Part shown: positions 22,543-29,320 of the stretch, in pieces
Layout: each line of letters starts with the position of its first letter
Numbering within the stretch: position 1 is the first letter of the stretch
Assembly (NCBI GenBank): GCA_002418625.1
Contig: DIEM01000007.1
Coordinates: forward strand, 13,554-42,873
DNA: 29,320 bases
Direction: 5' to 3'
Source: Firmicutes bacterium UBA5774
Lineage (GTDB): Bacteria; Bacillota; Clostridia; Peptostreptococcales; Anaerovoracaceae
The notes under the pieces: generated by a model
The model's input: only the letters and a program-made list of their open reading frames with translations
What the model was told of the DNA's origin: nothing
Database searches by the model: none
Position numbers and translations under genes: made by a program

Positions 22543-24927
22543 TTAGAGATACCATGTTCCATCGATGTCATAGAGAACTACGTCAAAGACGCCGTCTTCA
22601 TCCAGAGTGTCATAGAGATAAACATCATAAGCGCCGTCTAAGTCGCGGAGTGAACCTTTAACAAAGACTTCATCATCAGCAACCCATTTGTACAGAGTCA
22701 GGTCTGTTTCATCCAGCTGCCAGCCGTCAAGCTTATAGCCGTCTCTTACAGGCTCACTCAGGTACTCGTTATAGCTGACCGCCTCAAGTCCGTTGACATC
22801 GCCGGAAGCGTTGAATGAAAGAAGATACAGTTCTTCAAAGTCGAGGCCGAAATCCGTGTAAGCAGTTGATGTTGCATCATAAACTTTCGCAACGCCATCA
22901 ATCAGGAATTCAAACTCGTAGCTGCTTGAACCGGTCTTCGACCAATCAGTCACAACACCGTAGACATCATCTTCAGCATCGAAGTCGTAGATCAGCATCG
23001 CAACGATGTCTCCATCGTCAATGATGTAATCTGCCGAAACATTGTCCGTGCCCTTGACTTTGTCAAGAGTAGTGACGCTGTAGTTGTCTTCATCATCATA
23101 ATCATCGCCGTCGAAGGTGAAAATCACAGCATCGGAAGCGATCTTATAGGATGCGAAGTATCCCTTGGAAGTAATGTCGTCTTCGTCATAGTAGTAGGCT
23201 GCCGGCATGGTGAGGCTGTCAACGACTCCATCTTCATCCAGGCCATACTCTACGATATATCCGGAATAACCAGTACCAGCCCAGCTTCCAGTCCAAGAGT
23301 CGCCATCGATGATGTTAACATCATCAATTGAATCAGCATCTACGTCAAAAGTATCGTCATTGCCGTCGGCAAGGAAGAGCTTGATTGCAGGATCATATCC
23401 GGTGATGCCAGAGCCGGAGCCGTCGCCTGTTTCGAGGACGATCGCAAAGTCGTCAGCGGTTCCTTCGGTGATTTCCATCTCGAAGATATCGCCGGCGTAG
23501 TCAAGATAAGCCTTGACTTCGTCTTTGACGTCGCCTTCAACGCTTCCGAACAGATCGGATGCATCAGAAACGGAATATTTCGTACCGTCGATCGTATAGT
23601 CGCCGCCGCTGGAGATCTTGGTAATTTCTCCTTCGACAATTTCAGTCCCTACTTCGATCTTGCGGACTTCATCATTGTCGTCAGCATAGACGTATACGAC
23701 ATTGTCTTCATCGATATCGGACAGGCTTGCTGCGCCTAAGAGTTCAAAGGCGTTGAGGTCGATCTCATCGTCGTCGTCAAGAACGAAGTCGAAATCGAAC
23801 AGGACCTGGTCTTCGTCGATGTCATCAGCGTCTGCATCTGCGAACAGAGCGGCGTCAGTGACTTCCCAAAGAGCGATTGAATATACTTCCTTGATTTTCT
23901 TGGATGAAAGATCAACCGCCAGTGTATAGGTTAAAGCACCATCTGTCGTGAATGTGTCATAAGTATAGCCGTCCACGATTCCGTTGTAGAACGGATATGC
24001 GTCTCCGTCGTCAAGATCATCTTGAGCATCCGCTGCCAATGTGTAATCGACGTCGTCAACCGTGAAGGTATCAATGCCGTCAAATTCGCCTGTCAGGAAT
24101 ACGGAATCAGTTACAACTGCGATGATTTCATCGTCTTTGTTGGTGTATGTCGCAGCATAGGCTCCAACATAAGGTCTGAGGCTGATGACTGAATCTTCAT
24201 CTCCCTCGATGACTGCATTTTTATTGAAGGTCGCGCCAAGTCTGACAAGCATGTTGTCCGGGTTTCCTTCAACTTCTTCATCATTGGCGATCGCTTTCAG
24301 CAGTTCATACATAGTCAATGCTGAATTCGGAGTCCAGTCGCCATCGCTATTGATATAGCCAATGTCAAGGGTCAGCGCATTGTAGAGCATCTGGGCGATG
24401 TCTCCTCTGTTGCATCCCTCTGCCGCAGTGCCGGCTACATCGTCAAGAACGCCAAGAGTCTTGGCCTTGACCATATAGTTTGCAGGCCATGCGCCAGGAA
24501 GGCTTTCATCTGTATAGCCCAGAGCCCTGACGATCATTGCAGAAGCTTCAACAAGGGAAACAGTCTGGGAAGGCTTGAATGTGCCATCCGGATAACCCTT
24601 GATGATGCCAAGTTTGGTTGCATAGGATACATATCCCTGAGCCCAGCCGGCGCCCGCCATATCGCTGTAGCTGCTGGTGGTGGCTGATGCATACGCTTCA
24701 AGCCCAAGGGCCGCTACGACCAGCTTCGCCATTTCGGCTCTTGTTACAACCTGATTCGGTTTGAATGTGCCGTCTTCGTAGCCGTTGACAACGCCAAGAC
24801 TCATCAATACGCTAACTGCTTCTTCGGATGGAGTTCCGACAACATCAGTTGGTGTTGCAGCAAAAGCCATCGAGAAGCTGCCGAGTACCAGGGCGAGCAC
24901 AAGTACGAATGATAGTACTTTTCTCAT
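22543..24927 (-). CDS. Exported, highly acidic SLH-domain protein, candidate main S-layer protein
   Basis: This 794-residue protein has a signal peptide (MRKVLSFVLVLALVLGSFSMAFA). Three SLH repeats follow, at about 28-75 (VNGYEDGTFKPNQVVTRAEM), 85-140 (KGYPDGTFKPSQTVSLVEAS) and 148-192 (YMVKAKTLGVLDD...NRGDIAQMLYNAL). The rest is collinear with the paralogue at 20046-22334 but extremely rich in Asp and Glu, for example FADADADDIDEDQ and DDDDEIDLNAFE. It has an AGGAGG site 7 nt before the ATG, a near-consensus promoter and a leader with a stable hairpin, which together suggest strong expression. It is therefore my best candidate for the major S-layer subunit. Acidic surface proteins can bind calcium or suit saline conditions. 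Confidence 0.93.
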   Translation of the reverse strand: MRKVLSFVLVLALVLGSFSMAFAATPTDVVGTPSEEAVSVLMSLGVVNGYEDGTFKPNQVVTRAEMAKLVVAALGLEAYASATTSSYSDMAGAGWAQGYVSYATKLGIIKGYPDGTFKPSQTVSLVEASAMIVRALGYTDESLPGAWPANYMVKAKTLGVLDDVAGTAAEGCNRGDIAQMLYNALTLDIGYINSDGDWTPNSALTMYELLKAIANDEEVEGNPDNMLVRLGATFNKNAVIEGDEDSVISLRPYVGAYAATYTNKDDEIIAVVTDSVFLTGEFDGIDTFTVDDVDYTLAADAQDDLDDGDAYPFYNGIVDGYTYDTFTTDGALTYTLAVDLSSKKIKEVYSIALWEVTDAALFADADADDIDEDQVLFDFDFVLDDDDEIDLNAFELLGAASLSDIDEDNVVYVYADDNDEVRKIEVGTEIVEGEITKISSGGDYTIDGTKYSVSDASDLFGSVEGDVKDEVKAYLDYAGDIFEMEITEGTADDFAIVLETGDGSGSGITGYDPAIKLFLADGNDDTFDVDADSIDDVNIIDGDSWTGSWAGTGYSGYIVEYGLDEDGVVDSLTMPAAYYYDEDDITSKGYFASYKIASDAVIFTFDGDDYDDEDNYSVTTLDKVKGTDNVSADYIIDDGDIVAMLIYDFDAEDDVYGVVTDWSKTGSSSYEFEFLIDGVAKVYDATSTAYTDFGLDFEELYLLSFNASGDVNGLEAVSYNEYLSEPVRDGYKLDGWQLDETDLTLYKWVADDEVFVKGSLRDLDGAYDVYLYDTLDEDGVFDVVLYDIDGTWYL

Positions 24928-24953
24928 TAAAATTCCTCCTTTTAAAATGTTTT

Positions 24954-25009
24954 CTTCCGAAGGGGACAATAAAATAATTTTGATCTCAAATCATCCTCCC
25001 CTTCAGAAG
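24954..25009 (-). promoter_or_regulatory. Stable leader hairpin upstream of the third SLH gene
   Basis: CTTCCGAAGGGGA (24954-24966) pairs with TCCCCTTCAGAAG (24997-25009) over 13 positions with a single G-U pair, enclosing a 30-nt AT-rich loop. In the mRNA it ends shortly before AGGAGG. Leader hairpins that lengthen mRNA life are known for S-layer genes; translational control is the alternative. Confidence 0.6.
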
Positions 25010-25072
25010 ATAATTTGACTTTTTATTTAGAAAACGCCGGCTTTTAACACCTTGCGTATTCTATCACATTGA

Positions 25073-25102
25073 ATTATACCCCTTTAAGCCGACTCGAGTC
25101 AA
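25073..25102 (-). promoter_or_regulatory. Strong sigma-A promoter of the third SLH gene
   Basis: On the minus strand TTGACT (25097-25102) and a perfect TATAAT (25073-25078) are separated by 18 nt. The leader to the ATG is about 140 nt. A second TAGAAT just downstream, within the 11-mer shared with the other SLH promoter, might mark a further start. Confidence 0.78.
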
Positions 25103-25228
25103 CAACTTGCTGCAATTGTAATATTACTGTAATATTTATGCAGGCTTTCATTTTTCAACGTTTTTGCATATAAACCGCCTTCGATTTTAACGCTTTCTGC
25201 TATTGTCGGATCTTCTTGGATAAAAGTG

Positions 25229-25248
25229 GCGGGCAGGACAAATCCCGC
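25229..25248 (-). terminator. Weak candidate terminator after the large repeat protein
   Basis: GCGGG and CCCGC form a 5-bp stem with a 10-nt loop, followed within a few bases by TTTT on both strands. It is short and could be fortuitous. Confidence 0.3.
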
Positions 25249-25307
25249 TTTTCCGGCACCTTACTTAAAGTATAGCAGTGCGTTGGTGATTGTCCATTAC
25301 ATCCATG

Positions 25308-28300
25308 TTACAATTCGTTTAAAACGAGAATACACTCTTCATCGGATATTGCCGGCTCAATGGACGTGAATATGAATATACCGGGTTCGCCGGCGGCGGT
25401 CATCGTGCCTGAAGCAGCCGTAACCAGCCTGACTTGGAGTTCAAGATCCCCGGTCAGGTCCGGCAGATTGAAGCCTGTATATTTTGTCCAGACCGCGCCG
25501 CCGTCCGTGCTGAATTCCATCTGGGCGGTCATACCCTTCATTGAATTGGTCTCGTCATTGCCCGCAACGGTCCCTGAAAGCGCAGGCCCCGGAACGATAT
25601 CAATGATAAGGTCTTCGCCTGCCGGCGCCGAAGCGCTTTTTCTGTACCTTACACGTATGTCGTTGTCCGTATCTATCAAGGCCCTCTGTGACGCCAGAAT
25701 GGCTCCGTTTAGGGCTGTCACGGCATAGTAGACGTCTCCGCCGCCCACGCTGTATTCCATCGCCGTCGTCGAGCCGATCAGTTTTCCTGCATAGGTGCCG
25801 TCAAAGCTGAAGGCAACACCGGAAGGCGCCGCCGGAGCGGGCGCGTCATAGCCAGGCATGGCCATTTCCGTCGTCAAGTCTTCGGGCTGGATCGGCAGCA
25901 CCTGATTTTTCCCGATGCTGACGATGATCGCCTTGTCCGAGCCATAATCGGAGGTGCTTCTTCCAGTAAGGGTGATCGTCAGGACTGTGCCGGACTTCCT
26001 GGCCACAGTGCCCTTGCTGACGCCTGCGGGCAAGCCGGTCAGCCTGATCTCGGAAGAGGCGAGGGTTGATTTGAGTGTTCCGTTCGTCAGCGTCACCGTG
26101 ATGATTTTGCCCGATTCCGCTCCTTCCGTAATGCCGTTATGCGACGCGGCGAGCGACAGTTCCGGATTGGTCGCGAGGAACGTATACGCCGCTATTTGTC
26201 CCGGCTCAATCATTTCGACGCCGGACAGGCGAACGAGCAGATCCAACGTTCCGTTCAGGGCCGGCAGATTCGAGCCATTGTATTTGGTCCAGCCCGCGCC
26301 TCCATTTGTGCTGAATTCCATGCCTGCCGCCATGCCCTCGATGCTGTTGCACTTGTCGTCGGCGATGATCGTGCCAGGCGCCTCCGGCCCTTCCAGGATA
26401 TCCAGGGTCAGGTCGTCACCGGCCGGCCGGCTGGCAGTTTTCTTGTATCGGACCTTCAAATCGTCTTCAGCGTTGATTGCCGACAGTTGTGCCGCGGCGA
26501 CCAGGCCGCCGGCGACGGTCACGGCATTATAGGAAGCACCGCCATCGACGCTGTATTCCATCGCCGTGGTCGAGCCGGCAAGTTTGCCTGCGCTGGCGCC
26601 GGTGAAGCTGAAGGCGACGCCGGCCGGCGCTGCCGGAACTTCCGCATCGATTCCCGGGATCGCAAGAGTCGTCGTTAGATTGTCAGCCTGGAGCGGCAGG
26701 ACCTGGCTCTTTCCGACGCTGACGACCACCGTCTGGTCCGACCCGTAATCGGAGGTCCTGTTGCCCGACAGGGTTATGGTCAGGACTGTTGCTGATTTTC
26801 TAGCAACGGTTCCCTTCCTCACGCCCGCCGGCAAACCGATCAGTTGGATCTCGGAAGAAAGCAACGTCGATTTGAGTGTGCCGTTTGCCAGCGTCACCGT
26901 GATGATCTTGCCCGATTCCGCCCCTTCGGTGATTCCATTATGGGTAGCGGCAATGTAGAGCGCCGGATCCGCCGCGGTAAATTCAAATCGGGATGGCGGG
27001 CCGGCCGCTGTCGTATCGAAAGCGGAAAGCCTGACGGTGAGCGTCAGTGTTCCGGACAAGGCAGGCAGATTCCCCCCTGTATATTTCGTCCAGCCGGCCC
27101 CTCCATTCGTGCTGAATTCCATGCCTGCGGCGATGCCGGTGATATTGTTCGCCGCATCGTCGGAAACCACGGTTTCCGGCAGGGCCTGCCCCTCTGATAT
27201 TTCAAGCTCGAGATCTGCGCCTGCGGGTCTGTTATTAGTCTTCTTGTATCTGATCAATATGTCATCCGTATCGTTGATGGCTGAGAGCAGTGCTGCAGGG
27301 ATTAAGGCATTGGCCGCGGTGACCGGATAGTATCCTGTCCCTCCATCAACGCTGTATTCCATTGCCGTTGTCGATCCGAGCAGTTTGCCGGCCGCCGTCC
27401 CGCTGAAACTGAAACTGACTCCGGCAGGCGCCTCGGGCGGAGCCGCATCATTGCCGGTCAACGGCATGCTTGTTGTCAGATCGGCCGGTTGGGCCGGCAG
27501 CACCTGACTTTTCCCTACGATGACCGTTATCGTCTTGTCCGAGCCGTAATCGGAGGTGCTGTTGCCATTCAGCGTAATTGTAAGCCGTGTGGCCGATTTC
27601 CGGGATACGGTTCCCTTGCTGACCCCGGATGGCAGTCCAGCCAACTGGATCTGGGCCGATGCCAGCGTCGTTATGAATAATCCGTTAGCCAGATCGACTG
27701 TTATGATCTTCCCGGATTCAGCCCCTTCAGTTATACCGTTATCAGATGCAGTGATACTCACTTCCGGATTCGTCGCCGTGAAGTTGAAAAGAGCCGTATG
27801 GCCGGCCTCCGTCAGGCCTGACGCGGATCGCCTCACCCATAGTTGAAGCGTCCCGTTCAGCGCAGGCAGATTCCCCCCTGTATATTTCGTCCAGACCCCA
27901 CCGTTCACACTGAATTCCATGCCGGGCTCCATGCCGCTCATCAAATTCATAAAATCATCATATGCAACGGTTTCCGGCAATTCGGAACCGATGAGCACAT
28001 CGAGCAGAGCTGCGTCACCTGCCGGCTCTCGAAGGGTCCTTTTCACTCTGCCGAGGATATCGTCCGCATCATTGACAGCCGCGATCTGCCCGGCCGTCAG
28101 CAGCGGATTGGCGATTGCAGCCGCCGAATAACTCCTGCCGCCGTTTATGCTATATTCCATCATCGTCGTGACGCCGGTCAGCCTGCCTGCATTTACGCCG
28201 TCATAACTGAAGCCGATACCCGATGGAGCTGCCGGCACCGCTTCGTCGCCCGCTATGAGTGCCACCGTCAAGATCGTGTCTTCAGTTTGCTCCGGGCGTA

Positions 28301-29320
28301 TCTGGCTCTTCTTTATCGTAATGGTTATGGTCTTGTCTTCGTCATAATCAACGGTGCTGTTGCCCGTCAAGGCGATGTTGATTTTTGTGCTTGACACCCT
28401 GGCAACGGTTCCCTTCACCACACCTGCCGGAAGACCGGACAGCGTGATTTCGGATGACAGAACGGTGGCTGTGAACTCGCCGTTCATCAACGTGGCTGAA
28501 ATGACTTTCCCGCCTTCCGCGCCCTCGATGATCGGCGCAGCAAGAGACACCTCGGCTGTCAGCGGCGGATTTTCGGAATATGAAAGACTTGCAGCCGCTC
28601 CGGCAGCTGTCATGGATCGGGCTGCGACCCTTGTCAGCAGCATCGCGTCCCCACCCAGATATGGCGCGTTGGTTCCAGTGTATTTTGTCCAGGATGAAGC
28701 GCCGTTTACTTTGTATTCCATCAAAGTCGTCAATCCGCTTACTGTATTAAGTGTATCGTTCCCAGTCAAAGAAGGCGCTGCAGGGCCAGCCAGTATATTG
28801 AGCACTTTCGGCGTGCTGGCCGGCTTCACTGCGGTCTGACGCAATCTGCACCGGATATCGTTCACCGCGTCGATCTCTTCCAGCTCTGCAGCGCTCAACT
28901 TCATTGCGTTTACGGTTACAGGCGAATATGTCGCCCCTCCGTCAAGGCTGTACTCCATGGCCGTCGTGCTGCCGACAAGTTTGCCGGCATAGGTGCCGGT
29001 GAAACTGAAGGCGATCGTCGGCATCGTCGCCGGCGCCTGGATATCAATGATCCTGACAGCTCCGGCAGGCACTCTCAGCGTCGCCTTCAGGCGGATCCTG
29101 ATGTCCTTCGAGGCGCTGACGGAAGCAAGCTCCCCGACCGTCAGCATATGGTCGTCTTCAGTCGCAGCTGCATAAGCGAGACCTCCGTCGAGGCTGTATT
29201 CCATCGTTCCGGCCCTGATGCCCATCAGTCGTCCGCCATCATCCCCGATGAAACTGAAGGTCACGGCAGGCGCGCCGGGCGCGCTTTCCAAAGACGCCGC
29301 AAATGCCACAGTCTTTGAAT
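25308..29320 (-). CDS. Very large repetitive surface protein, N-terminus outside the window
   Basis: At least 1336 residues are visible. The frame stays open through the right edge, so a GTG at 29307-29309 is not taken as the start. The protein is built from three alternating modules. Module a (~82 residues) has AGKLxGSTTAMEYSVDGGxxY and ends in RYKKTxxRPAG. Module b has GMEFSTNGGAGWTKYTGGNL. Module c has NGITEGAESGKIITVTL, GLPAGVxKGTV and TSDYGSDKTI. The order is a, then four full abc units, then ab and the end LVLNEL. Modules a and b look related to each other. No SLH, LPXTG or membrane anchor is visible in the C-terminus, so an anchor would have to be N-terminal. A role in adhesion or surface structure is inferred only from repeats, composition and SLH neighbours. 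Confidence 0.85.
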   Translation of the reverse strand, partial: SKTVAFAASLESAPGAPAVTFSFIGDDGGRLMGIRAGTMEYSLDGGLAYAAATEDDHMLTVGELASVSASKDIRIRLKATLRVPAGAVRIIDIQAPATMPTIAFSFTGTYAGKLVGSTTAMEYSLDGGATYSPVTVNAMKLSAAELEEIDAVNDIRCRLRQTAVKPASTPKVLNILAGPAAPSLTGNDTLNTVSGLTTLMEYKVNGASSWTKYTGTNAPYLGGDAMLLTRVAARSMTAAGAAASLSYSENPPLTAEVSLAAPIIEGAEGGKVISATLMNGEFTATVLSSEITLSGLPAGVVKGTVARVSSTKINIALTGNSTVDYDEDKTITITIKKSQIRPEQTEDTILTVALIAGDEAVPAAPSGIGFSYDGVNAGRLTGVTTMMEYSINGGRSYSAAAIANPLLTAGQIAAVNDADDILGRVKRTLREPAGDAALLDVLIGSELPETVAYDDFMNLMSGMEPGMEFSVNGGVWTKYTGGNLPALNGTLQLWVRRSASGLTEAGHTALFNFTATNPEVSITASDNGITEGAESGKIITVDLANGLFITTLASAQIQLAGLPSGVSKGTVSRKSATRLTITLNGNSTSDYGSDKTITVIVGKSQVLPAQPADLTTSMPLTGNDAAPPEAPAGVSFSFSGTAAGKLLGSTTAMEYSVDGGTGYYPVTAANALIPAALLSAINDTDDILIRYKKTNNRPAGADLELEISEGQALPETVVSDDAANNITGIAAGMEFSTNGGAGWTKYTGGNLPALSGTLTLTVRLSAFDTTAAGPPSRFEFTAADPALYIAATHNGITEGAESGKIITVTLANGTLKSTLLSSEIQLIGLPAGVRKGTVARKSATVLTITLSGNRTSDYGSDQTVVVSVGKSQVLPLQADNLTTTLAIPGIDAEVPAAPAGVAFSFTGASAGKLAGSTTAMEYSVDGGASYNAVTVAGGLVAAAQLSAINAEDDLKVRYKKTASRPAGDDLTLDILEGPEAPGTIIADDKCNSIEGMAAGMEFSTNGGAGWTKYNGSNLPALNGTLDLLVRLSGVEMIEPGQIAAYTFLATNPELSLAASHNGITEGAESGKIITVTLTNGTLKSTLASSEIRLTGLPAGVSKGTVARKSGTVLTITLTGRSTSDYGSDKAIIVSIGKNQVLPIQPEDLTTEMAMPGYDAPAPAAPSGVAFSFDGTYAGKLIGSTTAMEYSVGGGDVYYAVTALNGAILASQRALIDTDNDIRVRYRKSASAPAGEDLIIDIVPGPALSGTVAGNDETNSMKGMTAQMEFSTDGGAVWTKYTGFNLPDLTGDLELQVRLVTAASGTMTAAGEPGIFIFTSIEPAISDEECILVLNEL
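25308..29320 (-). repeat. Approximately 800-bp tandem repeats within the large surface-protein gene
   Basis: The codons for the MEYS motif of module a recur at plus-strand positions 29198, 28952, 28154, 27356, 26555 and 25754. The first gap is 246 bp (one extra a module) and the rest are 798, 798, 801 and 801 bp (266-267 codons). The copies between about 27450 and 25800 are especially alike at DNA level, for instance around 26098-26140 and 26890-26940. Confidence 0.9.

Larger units (their letters stand above)
24928..25307. other. Regulatory region upstream of the third SLH gene
   Basis: This 380-nt region contains no gene. It holds the 5' leader with its hairpin, the TTGACT/TATAAT promoter and an AT-rich stretch upstream of the -35 box that includes the palindrome GTAATATTAC near 25118-25127 (a possible UP element or regulator site). 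A weak hairpin lies after the large repeat-protein gene. Confidence 0.7.

Noticed and set aside
16999..24927. Reading the SLH proteins as OmpM-type porins of a diderm Firmicute
   Set aside because: OmpM has a single N-terminal SLH domain, a coiled coil and a C-terminal porin barrel. These proteins have three SLH repeats and no coiled coil.
29307..29309. GTG as the true start of the large repeat protein
   Set aside because: The frame stays open to the window edge, the following residues are not a signal peptide, and no ribosome binding site is visible in the 11 remaining bases.
25308..29320. A CRISPR array or satellite in the repeat-rich right end
   Set aside because: The periodicity is ~800 bp, in frame with one coding sequence, with no short spacer structure.
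1..29320. tRNA, rRNA, insertion sequence, phage or origin features
   Set aside because: I found no tRNA-like cloverleaf, rRNA, transposase, integrase or origin-type repeat cluster that I could support by eye.

Overview
The window looks like a chromosomal segment of a Gram-positive anaerobe of the Clostridia. The evidence is a rho/prmC/prfA housekeeping block with a DUF1385 protein, crotonase and 3-hydroxybutyryl-CoA dehydrogenase of the butyrate-type C4 pathway, two LytR-CpsA-Psr (LCP) proteins, several exported proteins with S-layer-homology (SLH) domains, and consensus sigma-A promoters with strong AGGAGG ribosome binding sites. Base composition is moderate, except for a clearly AT-richer patch around hipBA. 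I cannot name the genus.

Layout. (1) 1-4968, minus strand: rho, DUF1385 membrane protein, prmC, rpmE and the 5' part of prfA, a translation and termination block. (2) 5053-7314, minus: two tandem LCP cell-wall glycopolymer transferases; the upstream one has a compact structured leader. (3) 7440-9283, minus: hbd and crt, without the thl/bcd/etf genes that often accompany them. (4) 9356-12611, minus: pgi and a membrane-bound FlaA1/CapD-type UDP-sugar dehydratase/epimerase. (5) 12877-14829, plus: a Wzy/WaaL-type polymerase-ligase, transcribed divergently from the dehydratase from a shared region with two near-consensus promoters and a small palindrome between them. (6) 14830-16998: an AT-rich hipBA toxin-antitoxin module flanked by two related copies of a palindromic element. 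(7) 16999-29320, minus: a surface-protein region holding three SLH proteins, a short TolC-like protein with its own promoter and TetR-type palindrome, and a very large repetitive exported protein that runs off the right edge.

How it fits together (inference): pgi, the sugar dehydratase, the polymerase/ligase and the LCP pair can supply, polymerise and attach a cell-wall glycopolymer. SLH proteins bind such polymers, so the window reads as a cell-envelope neighbourhood interrupted by a small acquired toxin-antitoxin island. The features most worth following up are the TolC-like protein that appears to lack outer-membrane strands, the leader RNA before the second LCP gene, the repeat-flanked hipBA island, the charge-diverged SLH paralogues and the giant ~800-bp-repeat protein.
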